Below are positions 50,099 through 63,120 of a stretch of 64,000 nt of DNA, piece after piece. This DNA comes from Lethocerus indicus (Eukaryota > Arthropoda > Insecta > Hemiptera > Belostomatidae). The stretch spans positions 1,612,001-1,676,000 of the forward strand of contig JACDQD010000106.1 of the NCBI GenBank assembly GCA_019843655.1. Reading direction: 5' to 3'. The translations under genes were made by a program, and so were the position numbers. The notes under the pieces were generated by a model. That model did not search any database and had not been told where the DNA came from. It saw nothing but the letters and a program-made list of their open reading frames with translations. The number at the start of each line of letters is the position of its first letter. The first letter of the stretch is position 1.

Positions 50099-50235
50099 AG
50101 TCTGAAATCGGGATCTGGTTTTCGGGCCTTCTCACATCCGTTAGGTGGCTGGGTGGGTGGAGGTCACGTTGTTTCTTTGAAGTGTAAAGACAGTCATAAA
50201 ACTTTGTGCACAAGTATAGAATCATGATTGCCGAA
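50099..50235 (+). repeat. Dispersed repeat, copy 2 (stem kept by wobble pairs)
   Basis: Second copy of the repeat at 48417-48545. The stem bases have changed to GTGTAAAG / CTTTGTGC, which still pair through G-T wobbles, with one extra pair at the loop side. All three stem changes are C to T, so CpG decay explains them as well as selection does. Confidence 0.8.
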
Positions 50236-50239
50236 TCTA

Positions 50240-53200
50240 CCTTCCCTTCCTGTCCACCTTTATAATAATTTCTTACTGCCTATACCATTTTAAGTATAGT
50301 AAACATCCGTATTTTGAAAGCGTTCAACAGCCCTTTCTTGTCATTTTCGCTTCGGAACAAAGTTTGTATCTAAATAATACCTTCAATTTAGGTCGAAACT
50401 GAGTTGCGCCTGATCAGAAATATACTTGTAGCAATATAAATAATAGAGTGATTTTAAGAAATAAAATTATCCAATCGGTTATCCGGATTCTATTCGTAAG
50501 TTCTAAGCTTTCGACTTTATTAAGTTCATCTTCTGAATTATGAGACCCGGATTGTGCTGCAGTCTACTTTGTGTAATCGTTCGAATGCCATTATAACCGT
50601 TGTGGTGGAAAATTTATACTGCACAACAACAGTCCAAAAGAAATGACCAGTAGGTAATTAAACCTGCTGACAGTTCCTTAGTTACCCGCAGGTCTGGAAA
50701 GTTGTTTCAACACGCGCAATAATTAAGGCTTGAAGTCAATGGATTTAAAGCTCTAGTGTTTAACACTTTGCTGCATTTAAACGATCGCACCGAAAAACAA
50801 AATTATTTTTGTGGATTTCATGTCAGGTTGCGGAAATCGAATCGTTTTCGAAATCTTCCACTGTACTTACGTCGGAATAGAAGAGGCGAACTTTTCAGTT
50901 GGAATTGAGACAGCGGGCGCTATAATGATTAGAAATTGACACCCAAATTGTCTCCCCACAACAAAGAAACACATATATTGCGAGCATACTTCACAATAAA
51001 GTTCAAGTCGACCGTAATAATTTTCAGGGAGCCTGGCGGTGGCTCGTGTGTTATTGTCCGACGTTTGTAAATACGGGGGTTTCTTTGGTCGGCCACTGTG
51101 AAATCCAGGATTGGTCACGGGCACCGGGGTAAAACAATTTTGATGGCCGGGGGTGAGTTCGGGGGGCGAAAAAGAAGTTATCCCGGTCGCGATCCGATAC
51201 CGCTTTTCTTAATGCCCAATTATCGGCGGGCACCTCGTGGATAGCACGTCCCGCGTCCAAGCTCCCTCGTCACCGAACAAGCACGTGCCCCTGTTGAAAT
51301 AACGAGCCCATCCTTAACTCTAGCCTATATTAGCGCGACTTTAGGCTTGCGGACAAAGCGATCCGGGGGAAAGTGGCGGCGGAATCGAAAGGGACTTTTA
51401 TGATATATACTTATTGATAAGCCAAAATGTAGTGCGCGATATTTATTGGGTAATCCGTGAGTATGCCTTCACAGCTATACTCAAAGGAGCGCCAGCGTAT
51501 ATGCATGCGTGTCGTCCACGGCATAAGGGTAGATAAGAACTACTGCCCTCTTGGTCCAATTACAAATTTACATAAAGCAGACTCATGGTTCTTCAAACAG
51601 GGTATATATGACTCTGGAGAGCTCGAAACTGCACTGTAGGAGTGGAGTACCTGGAATTACATCTAGGACATCCGCGGGGCATGTCGATAGGTACGTATTT
51701 TAGTAGTTTCGTATCCATTTGTTCATGTTTGTATCTGTTATAATATCTGTTTATGCATGAATTTTCAGTGACACGATAACGTGGTGCACGGGATTTCCAC
51801 GTTATTATTTGTTTCACGATTGAATAATTCTTTCGAACGTGCTCTTCGAGGAATGTCGCGATAAATTCGAATAATATCACGTGGGCCCCTGCATTCCCGT
51901 CCCAAGGAAAAACCACGAGAGGACCGTTTGGCCCGATTGCTAAGAAAAAGGTCAATGTAGGATTTGCAATAGGAAAACAGAGGTTAAGGCTTATACAGAA
52001 CTTTAAGGCGGTCGAGAATACAAATGAGTTAGAGATTATTGTGTGAACTGTAAAATCACACGCCACGTAAAATGGAAGTTATTAATTGGAAAATGGGCAT
52101 CGAGAAATAGGATGAAATTTTCATACTTTCTTCCTACTGTGCTATTTTTATTTCGATTGATGTAAAACCTGTCGCGTTAACGAATCAAGCAAAACCGTGG
52201 TGACCGTCCATAGCGGAGATGGAATGACCTTGTGCGTGAAGTAGTATTATTTATTGAGATCGACACGGCATATACGGACTGCGATTTCCGTTGGAGCTTC
52301 GCTGGAATACGCAATTTGTAGTCGAAGGGTCTCGATTTGGTATTCGGAGCAACAGCTCCTCGGTGGAAGCATTCGACATGATTTTTGATGTCATTGGCTA
52401 ATGTCGTAAACCGTTGTTATGAGCTTTCCCGGCGAGGTATGTGTTGAATATGAATATAGAATTTACTATTATATTATGTAAGAAAATGATCTATGAATTC
52501 CTTTTCAATCAATATTGTTTTATTTCTGAAAAAGACGTGAAATAAAATCTTGAAAGGCCATAAGTGATCAATTGAAAATTGTATTTGAAGTTAAATAATA
52601 AGAGGGAGGAAACACAACAATGGTCATGTAAAAATGTGTGCAGGCCTCAATTCACAACGAGGGGAAGGAATTAAATAAATTGAGTAAGGGGTTGTTAAAT
52701 AATTTCAATTTTCTGACTAATACGTGGGTAGTATTTCAGTGTTTGCGGGCATTTCCGCCTCCTCTTATAAGGTGGCCGGCGGCCGGCAGTTCTGAAATGT
52801 CGGCCCCTGTTACTTTCACGAGATTCCACAGGGATGAAGGCCGGGACGAGACTCGACGTGGATCCCTCCCCCGGGATAACTCCTCTCCAACTGTCTTGTT
52901 CTCAGTGTCTGTCACCCTAAACAGACGATATGGGGACGGCAGGAGCCACCCCAATCGCCCAAATAATTAATTAATTAAATTTTTAGCCCCGGCTCACGTT
53001 TCTCGTGACCCAGACAGTGGCGCGGTCCGGGCATTGAGCCCTCGCGCTAAATCCGTCACATTTACGTACTCGTCGCCAACAATTTCCATTATTCACGTGC
53101 GCTCCTTTCCCTCTCCCCGACGTCGAATGCGAAAATCCATTTTTTGCCGTCTCAGTCGCGAAGAAAAAATTACAGAGTAAATTTCTTGGACATCAGTTAG

Positions 53201-54655
53201 ATTGAAATTAACGTATCGATAGCTCCCAGGGCCATGGTCACCCCCCGAACACCTGCAGTGCGGGATAATGTAGAATGAATGAGTACCTTCTTTATACCAG
53301 GATTTTGATGACACTGCGGCCCGGAGGTCTGAAATACTAACTGATATAAGCTGAACTGTCATTTTTTTAGGGAATACTCACGAGTATAGTGACAAATATA
53401 ACTCGCATCGAGAATTACAGCGTACTCTAACTTACGTGGTGTGCACTCTAGGTCCCCCGTCGAATAATAAACTTTTGGCTCTGTAAATGTTTTGGTGGCC
53501 AGCGTGCCAGCGGGGAATGACCGACAAAATTTCAACAATACTGACAACAACCGGATAGATTTGACCATTTGTACGCCGGTTTTTAAATGTTTTACAAATT
53601 TTAAAGTTTATTTCTCTACTCGAGAGATTTACGGAATACATGTACGAAATTAATGGTACTTATTTACCCCTCCTTTCTCACTAAAAAGTATGAATATACT
53701 AAATGTTGTTATAAATTTGTTATAAAATAAAAGGTGTGTAACGTTATACTTATGATGCACAGTGAAACTTGAAATAGAATGCGGGATCGTCTTTGAAAAT
53801 TACATTTTATTCGCACTTATGTTAAAATTCAGCGACCGATCTTAAGTGTGCTGATGTTTATTCATCGCGTGAATCAGATGATGGCGGAGTGAAGGAGCGA
53901 AAGGGGACCGGGATGTTAGCTGGGAGTCACCGGCGGGCAGACGGTTCACATTAGCATTGTCCGGAGGGTACATGTCCACGACCCCCCGGCCTTACGATTT
54001 AGGAATTATACGGCGGACGTGTTATTTCCCAGAGGCGCGCCAGGTGGGGAGATCGGCTCGCTTAAAGGGGGAGTTCCAGAATGGGAAGTTCGACTCGACC
54101 CGAAGTTATGAGTGGCCGAGCCATCGGCGTCCGACACACAGCTCCATATGGTACAACACCGCGGACTCCTGAGGCCCGCCATATGGAGAACATGGCTGTA
54201 GGCCGTACAATGTCATTCGTTAAAATAACCATTATCTTAATATAATTTCCTCGTGCTAAGGCCGTTCCATTGAACATTCGTTAGGCCTACGATATGGACA
54301 ATCATTAAGCATAATATAGATTATTAATTTGATTCTACCTCATTTTAGGAGAAACTCTTGGTCCAAGGTATATAAAAATGCCTATTTAGAATGTCTGATC
54401 TTGTGTTTAACATGCCTCACATAGCGGTGTAATTTAAGTGATGAATGAATCTAGAACTAGACGGACCGAGATTGCTATTCGTCAGGCAACCAAAATGTTG
54501 AATTAGATACAGATTCCAAATGATAGTGCATCATTTGCATGCTGAGTTATTTTGAAAATGCTCTCGGAATTCCTTAAAGACGGTGATTTCTCATGATTTG
54601 TGAGCAATAAAATCTATCTACTGTAGTATCTCCGGGAGCTACTGTCTTGACGGGA
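50240..54655. other. Intergenic DNA with islands, no gene seen
   Basis: Islands lie at 51010-51400, 52720-53110 (with tandem GGCCGGC at 52774-52787) and 53880-54190. A 157-codon minus-strand frame (51593-52066) shows no recognisable domain. About 53360-53640 is open in two minus-strand frames and contains a GTAAGT donor-like string near 53432, with no matching acceptor or domain. Confidence 0.4.
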
Positions 54656-54663
54656 AAACCAAC

Positions 54664-55090
54664 TCAAAACCAACTGCCATTCCTCCGGCCTGGGTCAATC
54701 TTCGGCACGCCAAGTAACTGGACGTTACTTTCATCTTCAGCATTGTGCGAGGCCTGCCCTTCTTCCGTATGATTGTGAATCATCGCTGGAGCCCATCGCG
54801 GCCACCTTAACAAAGTCCTGATCGTTAGAGCTCCCAGATCGTACGGATCCATTGGCTGATTTGGACATACATAATATCTTGCGGAGGATCCTTAGTATAC
54901 CTTTCCAAGGTGCTTAGCGAGAGCTGCCTTTCACTTGTGATGACCCGCGTTTCACTTGCATAAGTCCCCGCTCTGGCCTTAGCAATGCCTTATACACTAT
55001 CAGCGTCGCATTCCAGGAGGCGTTTCTTAAGTTGTGGTCCTTCCGAAGCCCGAAGTAACACCTGTTGGGAGCGGCCGTACTTGCCTTTGT
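54664..55090 (-). pseudogene. LINE reverse transcriptase C-terminal fragment, frameshifted
   Basis: Reading the minus strand from 55090 down, short blocks in shifting frames match in order the thumb and C-terminal part of non-LTR retrotransposon reverse transcriptases: NRCYFGLRK (about 55042-55068), NATLIVYKALLRPE (to about 54980), SETRVITSERQLSLSTLER (54930-54956 and below), LRWPRWAPAM (about 54780-54810) and ESNVQLLGV (about 54700-54740). The family pattern is NR.YFGLRK...YKTLIRPV..YGSETW...LR..ER, then LRW.GHV.RM and DVE.DLQ.LGV. Several frameshifts show it is dead. The catalytic YADD box is not in the fragment, and no poly(A) end or target duplication was found. Confidence 0.75.
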
Positions 55091-55138
55091 ATAGTGTCCG
55101 GGGTCTCGTTCCTCTCCGGTACTGTGAAGAGTTCCTTC

Positions 55139-55348
55139 TTAATTACTTAATAACCACAGTTTATCAGTACACTGTTCAGTAGTCCAAGTTAGTTTGCTAC
55201 CTCCAGGCACACCACCCACTGCTCCTGAAGGTGCAGTGTTCTGTTTTAATTTGATTAATGCATCACCAGATATACCCACGTGCTGGATAAAACAGTCGTG
55301 TGTCATACACTCTAAGCAATTTTTTAGAGTATAATCTAGGATACTACA
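55139..55348 (-). other. Unassigned open frame beside the LINE fragment
   Basis: A stop-to-stop frame of 69 codons, with first Met at codon 15, ending TAA at 55139-55141. Its composition looks protein-like, including a Gly/Pro/Val run and several Cys residues. It lies upstream of the LINE tail on the same strand, so it may be an older part of the same insertion, but I could not match it to reverse transcriptase. Weak. Confidence 0.25.
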
Positions 55349-57110
55349 CTAAATAGCTTCAACAGAGAGGATATCCAACGGTTGCTCTTTACATTTACTT
55401 TCATTCAAATCACGATTTACCACAGAGTGAACAAACACTCCACGAAAAGAGATTCTGGTGGAGAAGTCTCGTAAATTTATCCCGGTTTTGTGACAGAAAG
55501 AAAGCGGCCGAGAAGATCGGCCCCAAAGCATAACCACTGCGGTAGGTTCATCGCCCCGGGCCCTTTGAACGCCGAAAGTGGATTACCGTGTTTTAGATAT
55601 ATTTTATCTTCGGGGAAGAGCGAGGCGGGGGTTATTACACATCGGGCGGGTAAACTGGCACCTAATGGTTTAAGAACGTTTCAGATTCAGATGGCATCAC
55701 GCGACCCCTGTCCAACTTCCGTTACTGAAGAGGATCGCCGTGAAAGTCCCATCCGGGACACTTGAATTTAGCTTAAATTCAATCGGAAGAGTCGTGAAGT
55801 AACCCTCGAGTATTAATAATTAAAGGAGGATGTTAGTTTGAAATATTGGAGAAACTATTCTCAGCCTATATTTGACAAAATCAAAGGGAAAGGAACGATT
55901 GATTTAGAACAGGAATTAACCATCAGGCAGATAATTGAATATGAACCTAGTAATAGACACAATCATTAAACACATAAATTTAATATAGACATAGAAATAT
56001 AATTTATGTAGAAATCGTAATCCTAATATATCTAAAGCTATTATTTTAATAGGACTTCAGAAAATGAGCGCTTAGACGATTCCCAATATCCTAAATAAGT
56101 TATTGATATATTCTCCTATTCAAAATTGATTTATTTCTTCGATGTCGCAATAATGGGTTAATTTTACGAGCTGTTCACTCTCCACAACAGCGAATGGAAC
56201 CATAGCGCGTTTCATATTCTTTAATGCCTTACTCGCTTTGAACGGAATGTGTCCCGTCATTAGAGGGGAATTAAATTACTCCACAATAAAGGTCTCATAA
56301 ATTACGCGTACCCCCTTTTTTGCTCGAATGTTTATTAAACGTAATTGCAAGTTTCGCGTTTATACACTTTACACGGTCGTTGACAATAAATTATGAGAAA
56401 CGTATTAATAACCCGGGCTGTCGGAGCTTCCCCTCCTCCCCCCTGAGGTATTTTAATTTGTCGCTGTTTGAAATCTCTATTAGTCCCCGTCCGCTTGGGC
56501 TCCCTCCGCTCCTGTGGCCCAACACACGCCGGACGGACCCCGATTCATTCTCTAAATTATCTTCTGCCACGGCTAAAACAAATTGCGAAAAATCTGTCCG
56601 ACGAACGAGTAAACATTTCCTGATTTACTGCTTCACAGTATATAAATTGCGTAAAGAAAATTCGACGTGAAGAAATAAATATTATAAATGATGCCAACGT
56701 ACACCGGTAGTCGGAGAGCGGGGCGGCTCAAAGAAACTGAGTGTAGAATTTTTAAAAAATTAAGAAATTTTATACAGGCTAATACAAATTTTATTGCGAG
56801 TAACATTTGGTGTAAAGACAGGTTGTTCAGAGCACAGGAGAAGGCAAAAGAAAATGCAATATACAGTTTATGCAGTTATGAATTATGATACCTAGTCGAA
56901 AAAACCAACTAAATATTATCGTAATTGGTTAAAATACATGTTAGAATGCCAATGATAAATTGGTGATTTAATAGTGTTAGGTGATCTTCAGTTGTGCCAA
57001 TTCGCATATGCCTCGGTTGTGTCATGGTCAGCGGAATTCCTTTAATAATACGGTGATGTAGTACTCTACAGGTGACGCAGTACTATAACTAACAGGGTAT
57101 TAATAGCTGG
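55349..57110. other. Intergenic DNA, two GC-richer islands
   Basis: Islands lie at 55480-55780 (6-bp hairpin GGCCGA/TCGGCC at 55506-55522) and 56200-56600. A 116-codon plus-strand frame (56320-56670) has no recognisable domain. Confidence 0.45.
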
Positions 57111-57114
57111 AATA

Positions 57115-57141
57115 CTACTGCCGAGAAACCAACACCGTCAA
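57115..57141 (+). ncRNA. Hammerhead-like motif, copy H (deleted)
   Basis: CTACTG, then CCGAGAAACCAACACCGTC. It aligns with copy C (GCGAGAAACCAAAACCGGTC) but with several core bases deleted. A dead relative. Confidence 0.35.
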
Positions 57142-60100
57142 TGAATGATCAAAACTGGAGATAAAATGACACGAGTGGTGATTTTACGAAATTCCTTATT
57201 AGTAGTTTAAACTGAACTAGAAGAATTGAATCAAAACAGATATTTACTTAATTGAGTAAAAGTGTTTGCATTTTGAACACTTCCAAGCGAAATATATTCG
57301 TCTGGAAGTGATTGGAGAAGGGTAGAGACAATTAATTATTAGTTACAATATATTCTTGATTAAATTGTTTACAAATCTCTGATTGAGATCCTATAGGTAG
57401 CGATTAATCATAGGTTTTTTTTCAACGGGAAGGAGTTTCTTCGCATTCAGAAATCTAAAATGGCGAGATGTTTTGAGGAAATATAACCTGAAGCCCCTTA
57501 GCAATAAGCCTACTCTCCGCTCGTTTTGAAAAATGAGACGGCATCCATCATACTTCGGTGCTTTGCACTCCCAGTGAGAAAAAAAAAACAACGAAATATT
57601 TAAATGTTACTAACCTTACCGGCAGTTTATCGTTTCCTTATTTTTTAGACGATTTCGTACGGTTGATTTATCGTATTCGACTATATTTCCCATATTGTCT
57701 ATTCCATTGAGTTACGATTTATGTTTCTACGTCCAGAGGGGTAATAAATGAGTATTGGGCTAGATTATTTTGGGAATTTAATATTATTCGTGATTTTCCT
57801 TTCTTGGGGATGAATAACAGAGTCTTGATTTTTAAGGGACAACTAATATCCGCGTTTACCAAGGAATCTGATTTTTCGATATCTTATAATTTTATAATTT
57901 ATTTTACGACATAAAAGGAGCTTCCAGATAACCTCATAAGAACCTTCAGCATTGGGATGATTACAGCGTGTATTCTATATCGGATAGATTAAATGATTCA
58001 TTGACAATAATACTATAACAATTTCAGGGTTTAATCGATTAAATTCGAATTTTGAACTATTGATCTGAATTTGTTATCCTTTATAACTTGTTCTCAAATA
58101 AACACGCTTCCTGCATTCGAAAGATAGAAGGTCGATCCTGCAAGTCACGTTCCATTTTATATTACTGCAAAGTGACAAATACATATAATGACATGATTTA
58201 ATTACTGATGCCACTCGACTAGCTTAGAGCACTGACCTGTAGACGGCCATTTAAGGCTCTTCACCCACACGAGATTGAAGCAAACCGTGTGCACTTTACG
58301 TTACGCAGAAAGGGGGGCGTAAGAATATTTTTCTTTCCCGAGAACCTTAACTTTGGGTTAAATTATTTCTGTTATTAAAGCGGCAATTTGCTTGCGACAT
58401 TATCAAACGGCTGCATACGAAATTTCGTTTGAAATTGTATATCGAGTCTGATACAGTTGTTATTTTGGCAGCGCCGATACACAAACCGACAGACCCCCTT
58501 GCCAAATTCAGTTAGCATCAGGTGTTATTTTACAACAATGGTGGAGAGTCGGGCAAACACAATGGGTCCAACTTGAAAGAGCGCGGAGCTGTTGTTGTTG
58601 AATATAAATCGTTTTGTTATGAGTTTGTAACCCGGCCTTATGAAGTCACCTCTTTTTGTAGACTCCCACGCCAAGGCTGAAACCAACACTGTCGGGGCTC
58701 GCCTTTGAATTTCGGAGACGCGCACCGGTCTTTGAACGATAAGAATTTTAGAGTTTTTCGTTTTTAGTACCGGTTTCGAAGTGCCGAGTAATTTAGAAGA
58801 GGGGGGAGCGAGTGGTACCGTGAAACCGTGGGTACCGAAATATTTTTTCGTTTATTATATTAAACGACGCATGCAAGAAAATATTTTCATGTCAAGCAAT
58901 ATTGTTTGTTTCCCTGTTAAATGAAACAAAATGTATGAAATTACGTAATATTTAATGACTACCAGAATATTATTTTGCGTTAAACGTTTTCTTAATTACG
59001 ATTTTCAACTGTAACTTGGGGTGAGAGTGCGGACCATGTTCATTATTAGCAACCGACATCCATGAGTACCTCATTACATTCTTGAGAAAATCTCAATGCT
59101 GTTATCCTGCTGTGCAGTTTAGATTAAAGAAATGTAGGCGGGCAGTAGAGAAAAATAATCGAAAGCGATAAAATTAGTTATTTTATGTTCTGCGTTAATT
59201 ATAATTGGTATTTCAGTTTATAATTCAAATATTAACGAAGTGCTGACTATTTCTCAAATAGCCAGGAGGAGCTGCCGCGCACGAAACACGATTTTCAATT
59301 AAGGTAATTTGCATGTACATAAATTTACATACTAATAGTTGTTTTTGTACTGAATATTGTTTTATTCTTATTAGTATCTCGAGCCGGCAAATTTCGGCAC
59401 CCCTGCCGTCTGTAATTTATAATATTAACAGGAGCGTTTTATATTGCCCGGGCAATTTCTTGTCTGGTTGGCATCAGTGAAAGGTTTGTCCTTCTGAATT
59501 ACTGAAATTATTAATCAAATCACTAATTATAGTTTTCGAAAAAAGAACAGTACCGTGGAACCTGGACTGTTGACCGCCGCATATTTTAAATAGCGGTAAG
59601 CACAAATGTACAATAAATTGAACAGTCAAAACATTTACAACCATTAAATTGGGACGAGAATTACTATTCGATTGGTGATGTCAGAATGACTAACTGTCAA
59701 CTTCTCATACCGTCAGAATTACAATGATATAACCGACGAGTGAATCGAAGGTTGATGTACGATGTACGATATGGCGATAACGCTGATAAATTACGTAGTT
59801 TCTAAAATTGTACAATGATTGGGCTGTATTTCTGGCGTTGAAAATAAAAATAAAAATTCAGACTACTAGGAATTCAGGCAGTTTTTAGGAATAGATTTGA
59901 ATTAGGAATATATGTATTTGTATTATTGATAATCTGATTATTAGAGATATTTGAGGGTAGTGAATGCGCTCTAGGTCGCTTGTGAGCCTTTCTTTAACCA
60001 GTCATTTAACTGCTGTTAGATGTGTTTCACTTTTTAAAAAACTTTAAATACGTCTTTATATGTAAATTTGAAGACTTATATTTCATTTTTTTTGGAAGAT

Positions 60101-62030
60101 GTATTCCTTTCATGTTACACAGAGGAATAAGGAAACATTCATTTCGGAAAATTGCTTCTAATGCTTGTTACAGTATAATTTCATGGGAAACTACAACGAT
60201 ATAAAAATTAAGCGTAAAGACTGAAAACAAGTTTGAATAGTCGGAGAGGACAACTCATTAGGAGTGAATAATACAAGTGAAGAAGTAGCCACTGGAAGCA
60301 GACAGTAGCCACTGGAATGTAATGGTGGACTCGAACGGCCTTTCTCCGCACATAAATATCCTAATAGCTATTCCAGTAGTGCGCCACAGGCATTTCGGTA
60401 ACATTCTCAACTACCAGACCCTCTCATGCCACAACTTAGGCCCAACGCTAGCTGGCTCTCTGGCTATGTTGTATACCCTGACAAATTGTACAATGCTTTC
60501 GTTGTATATATTACGAAAGCTGCTTTCACAAATTAACTCACTCAGAAAGCCTGCAATATATTTGTATACCATAAATCGCAAAATTAGTAACGGCAATTTT
60601 ATTGACGACGTGGGAAAGACGAAACCTCGAATTGGTGGAAATGAAAACGAAAACTTGCATTTAACTTCCTATCATCTTACATTATGTAACACATTTAAAA
60701 GTAATGAAGGCATTTCGAAAAGTTGTGTAAGTTCGCGATCTGAATTATTTTGCAAAAAAAAATTATAATAGGTGAAATCGACTTAAACGCCGCTAATTTC
60801 TTTTAAAAGCTGCACTTCTTCGCATCGGTTTCACCCGATGAATCTGAAATGCCGCGGAGAAAGTTCCCGAGTGTCACGCGCGGGGAAGCGACAGACCAAC
60901 GACAATTATCTCTGGAAATCTGTTTTCCTGCTGTGTTATGTTAAGTGACTTAAATAACTTTCTAACCTTTTTTTCTTTTAAAGGAGTATTATTCAAAAGA
61001 GAACTTCCAGTTTAGAATTGCAAATCCAGGAAATTTAATTCAATTACTAAATGGGACCAGAAGGATGTAATAAGGTTGGGTAATAATGGTCTATAATTTC
61101 GGCATAGTTTCCGTGATTAATGACTGCAGAGAATTTTATAAAAAAAAAATATGAGTATAAATATAACTGAATTGGAGGAGATTTTTAACATCGACACACA
61201 ACTAATTGTCTTTGTGCCCAAAACTTGAATTTCAACGTTATGAGCTGATTTAAAAGTTGAATACAAGTGCTGTTTCGTGCCTAATGCGTGCCCGTAAATG
61301 AAACCAGAGGTTTCAGAGAAAATTATACACGCGAGAGGTAGGATGTCCGCTGATTCCGAGTCCTTGGATATTTTTGATTGGTATCCTCGCAGCGAAAAGA
61401 GAACCGTTCTTGTGATCAAAGCAGAAAAACAAGAAAATGAGAAGGACAGAGCGCTGGTCCTGTGTCCTGAGGGGGGCTATTTTCGTCCGTATTTTTAATC
61501 AGATCCGTTCCAGGAGCAATAACAAAACACGGCGCTGCAGGTTGTTAACCCGCGCTGTCAATTTACAAATTTATTCGTCCCAGAATCATGAAATAAACAT
61601 CGAGTTGTACAACCGGATTGATTGTGACGCGCGGAGGGGCCCTCGTACGATACCCGGGCGGGCTAACGACGAAAATATCGTGTGGGGAAACTGCAAAACC
61701 TATGAGCCCAATAGTGTACCGTTACCAGAATTGACTGCCTATCGCCCCATCAGACGATTTTAATACATGTACTGTTCCTACAAATATTTTCGATATACCT
61801 TAGTTGACAGGTATCGGGGTTGATTATTGTGAACTTTATTTGCCTATTTTCAAATTAGACTTTGAATTAATGAAATATTACCTCACAAGAATTAACGATT
61901 AATACGATCACTATAATACAATGACTGTGTACCTTAAAAACACGAATATGTATTCGTCACGGCCCTTCTAATAATATTTATTAACACTACATTAGAACGT
62001 GTTATAAATAATTGTTTAAACGGGCCGCAA
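57142..62030. other. AT-rich intergenic DNA, no gene seen
   Basis: The plainest stretch of the window. A 20-bp-period direct repeat of AGTAGCCACTGGAA lies at 60284-60297 and 60304-60317. The 148-codon frame just after it (60322-60768) has no recognisable domain. GGTACC occurs twice near 58815-58835. Confidence 0.55.
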
Positions 62031-63120
62031 TATTAATGATTCCGCGTTAGTCAGTTTGAGCGGTCAGTGAAAGGTGACAGGTTGAGTTAGCCAAGTGAGA
62101 GGGCAGGCCATTAAGTAACGCTCGTCTGAATATGGACGGTAGTGGCCCCAGGCTATGAGTTATCCTTCCAATTAGAAGCCCGTGTTCGGCTAATAAGCTA
62201 ATCGATCGGTCCGTGTCGGGGCCCGGCTAGGAAGAGGCTACGATTCCGAGGGGAACAATGAGGTGTCGATACGTCTAAAACAGGCCCAATTAAACGAATA
62301 TATTGCACGGGAGGGATTAGAATGAGCGGCGAGGAATTTTCATTTGTCCGACCGAGCCGGCGGGGGGGGGGGACCCACCTAGGCCGCTGCCTTCGTTAAC
62401 ATAGCCCACTCGTCCTTTCTTTCTTTCATTGTTGGGCCGTTTAGTCGGGACGGCGAATTCTTAATAAATTCAATTAAACGACAATGGAACCTGGGGCCGA
62501 CTCGGAGTTTTAACGAAGCCGCTCATTACTATTCGAAATGAGAACGCGTCTCATTACCCCCGGGACGGTTGTATTAATGCTGACACCTGGGCCCTACCCC
62601 CGGCTAGACGCGGCAAGATTATAATCGGGATTATTCTTAAAATATATCCCTCTGTAGTCTCGAACCGGAAATACGGTTTAAACATTGTTTACCTACAACA
62701 ATTGCCGAGTTCGATTCATCTCAGACACTTTCTGTATGATGTTATTTTACGTTCGGTGTTACCTTCCGGGTCTACTGCTCCGTTGCCGTCAGCTAGTGAC
62801 GAGGTTTTTAGAAGGGAATATTCGTAAATAAATTTCTTTCCCCCCAGTGATCTCGCCGATTTCAGGGAAGATGGTGCGCACTGTCGGGGTCAACAGTCTA
62901 TCGGTGTCCCCAGACTTCTTCCGGGTCCCGGAGAACGGCGATTTTTGATTTATTGCCCGACAGAATCTTAATTGTGGGAATTCCGTGGGGGGAGTTTATT
63001 GAAAAATGAGAGGGGAGGCGCGGTACCACAGGTACCCTGGCTGGTTGTCAGCGGTCTGGAGCCATTGTCTCATTTAAATACACCGGTGGCGGGGGAGGCA
63101 GGCAGGAAGGCGCACACGTA
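62030..63120. other. Longest GC-richer island, candidate conserved noncoding DNA
   Basis: Almost 1.1 kb of mixed GC blocks and AATTA/TTAAT cores, including an eleven-G tract (62362-62372) and GGTACC twice three bases apart (63022-63036). No open frame with a domain. Regulatory role is inferred from length and motif texture. Confidence 0.35.

Noticed and set aside
51593..52066. 157-codon minus-strand frame
   Set aside because: No domain, signal or family recognised; no neighbouring exon signals; within chance range for 64 kb.
58757..58800. Minus-strand CGAAACCGGTA resembling the hammerhead 3' part
   Set aside because: The CTGANGA core is missing.
60322..60768. 148-codon plus-strand frame
   Set aside because: No recognisable domain; AT-rich codon use like the background.
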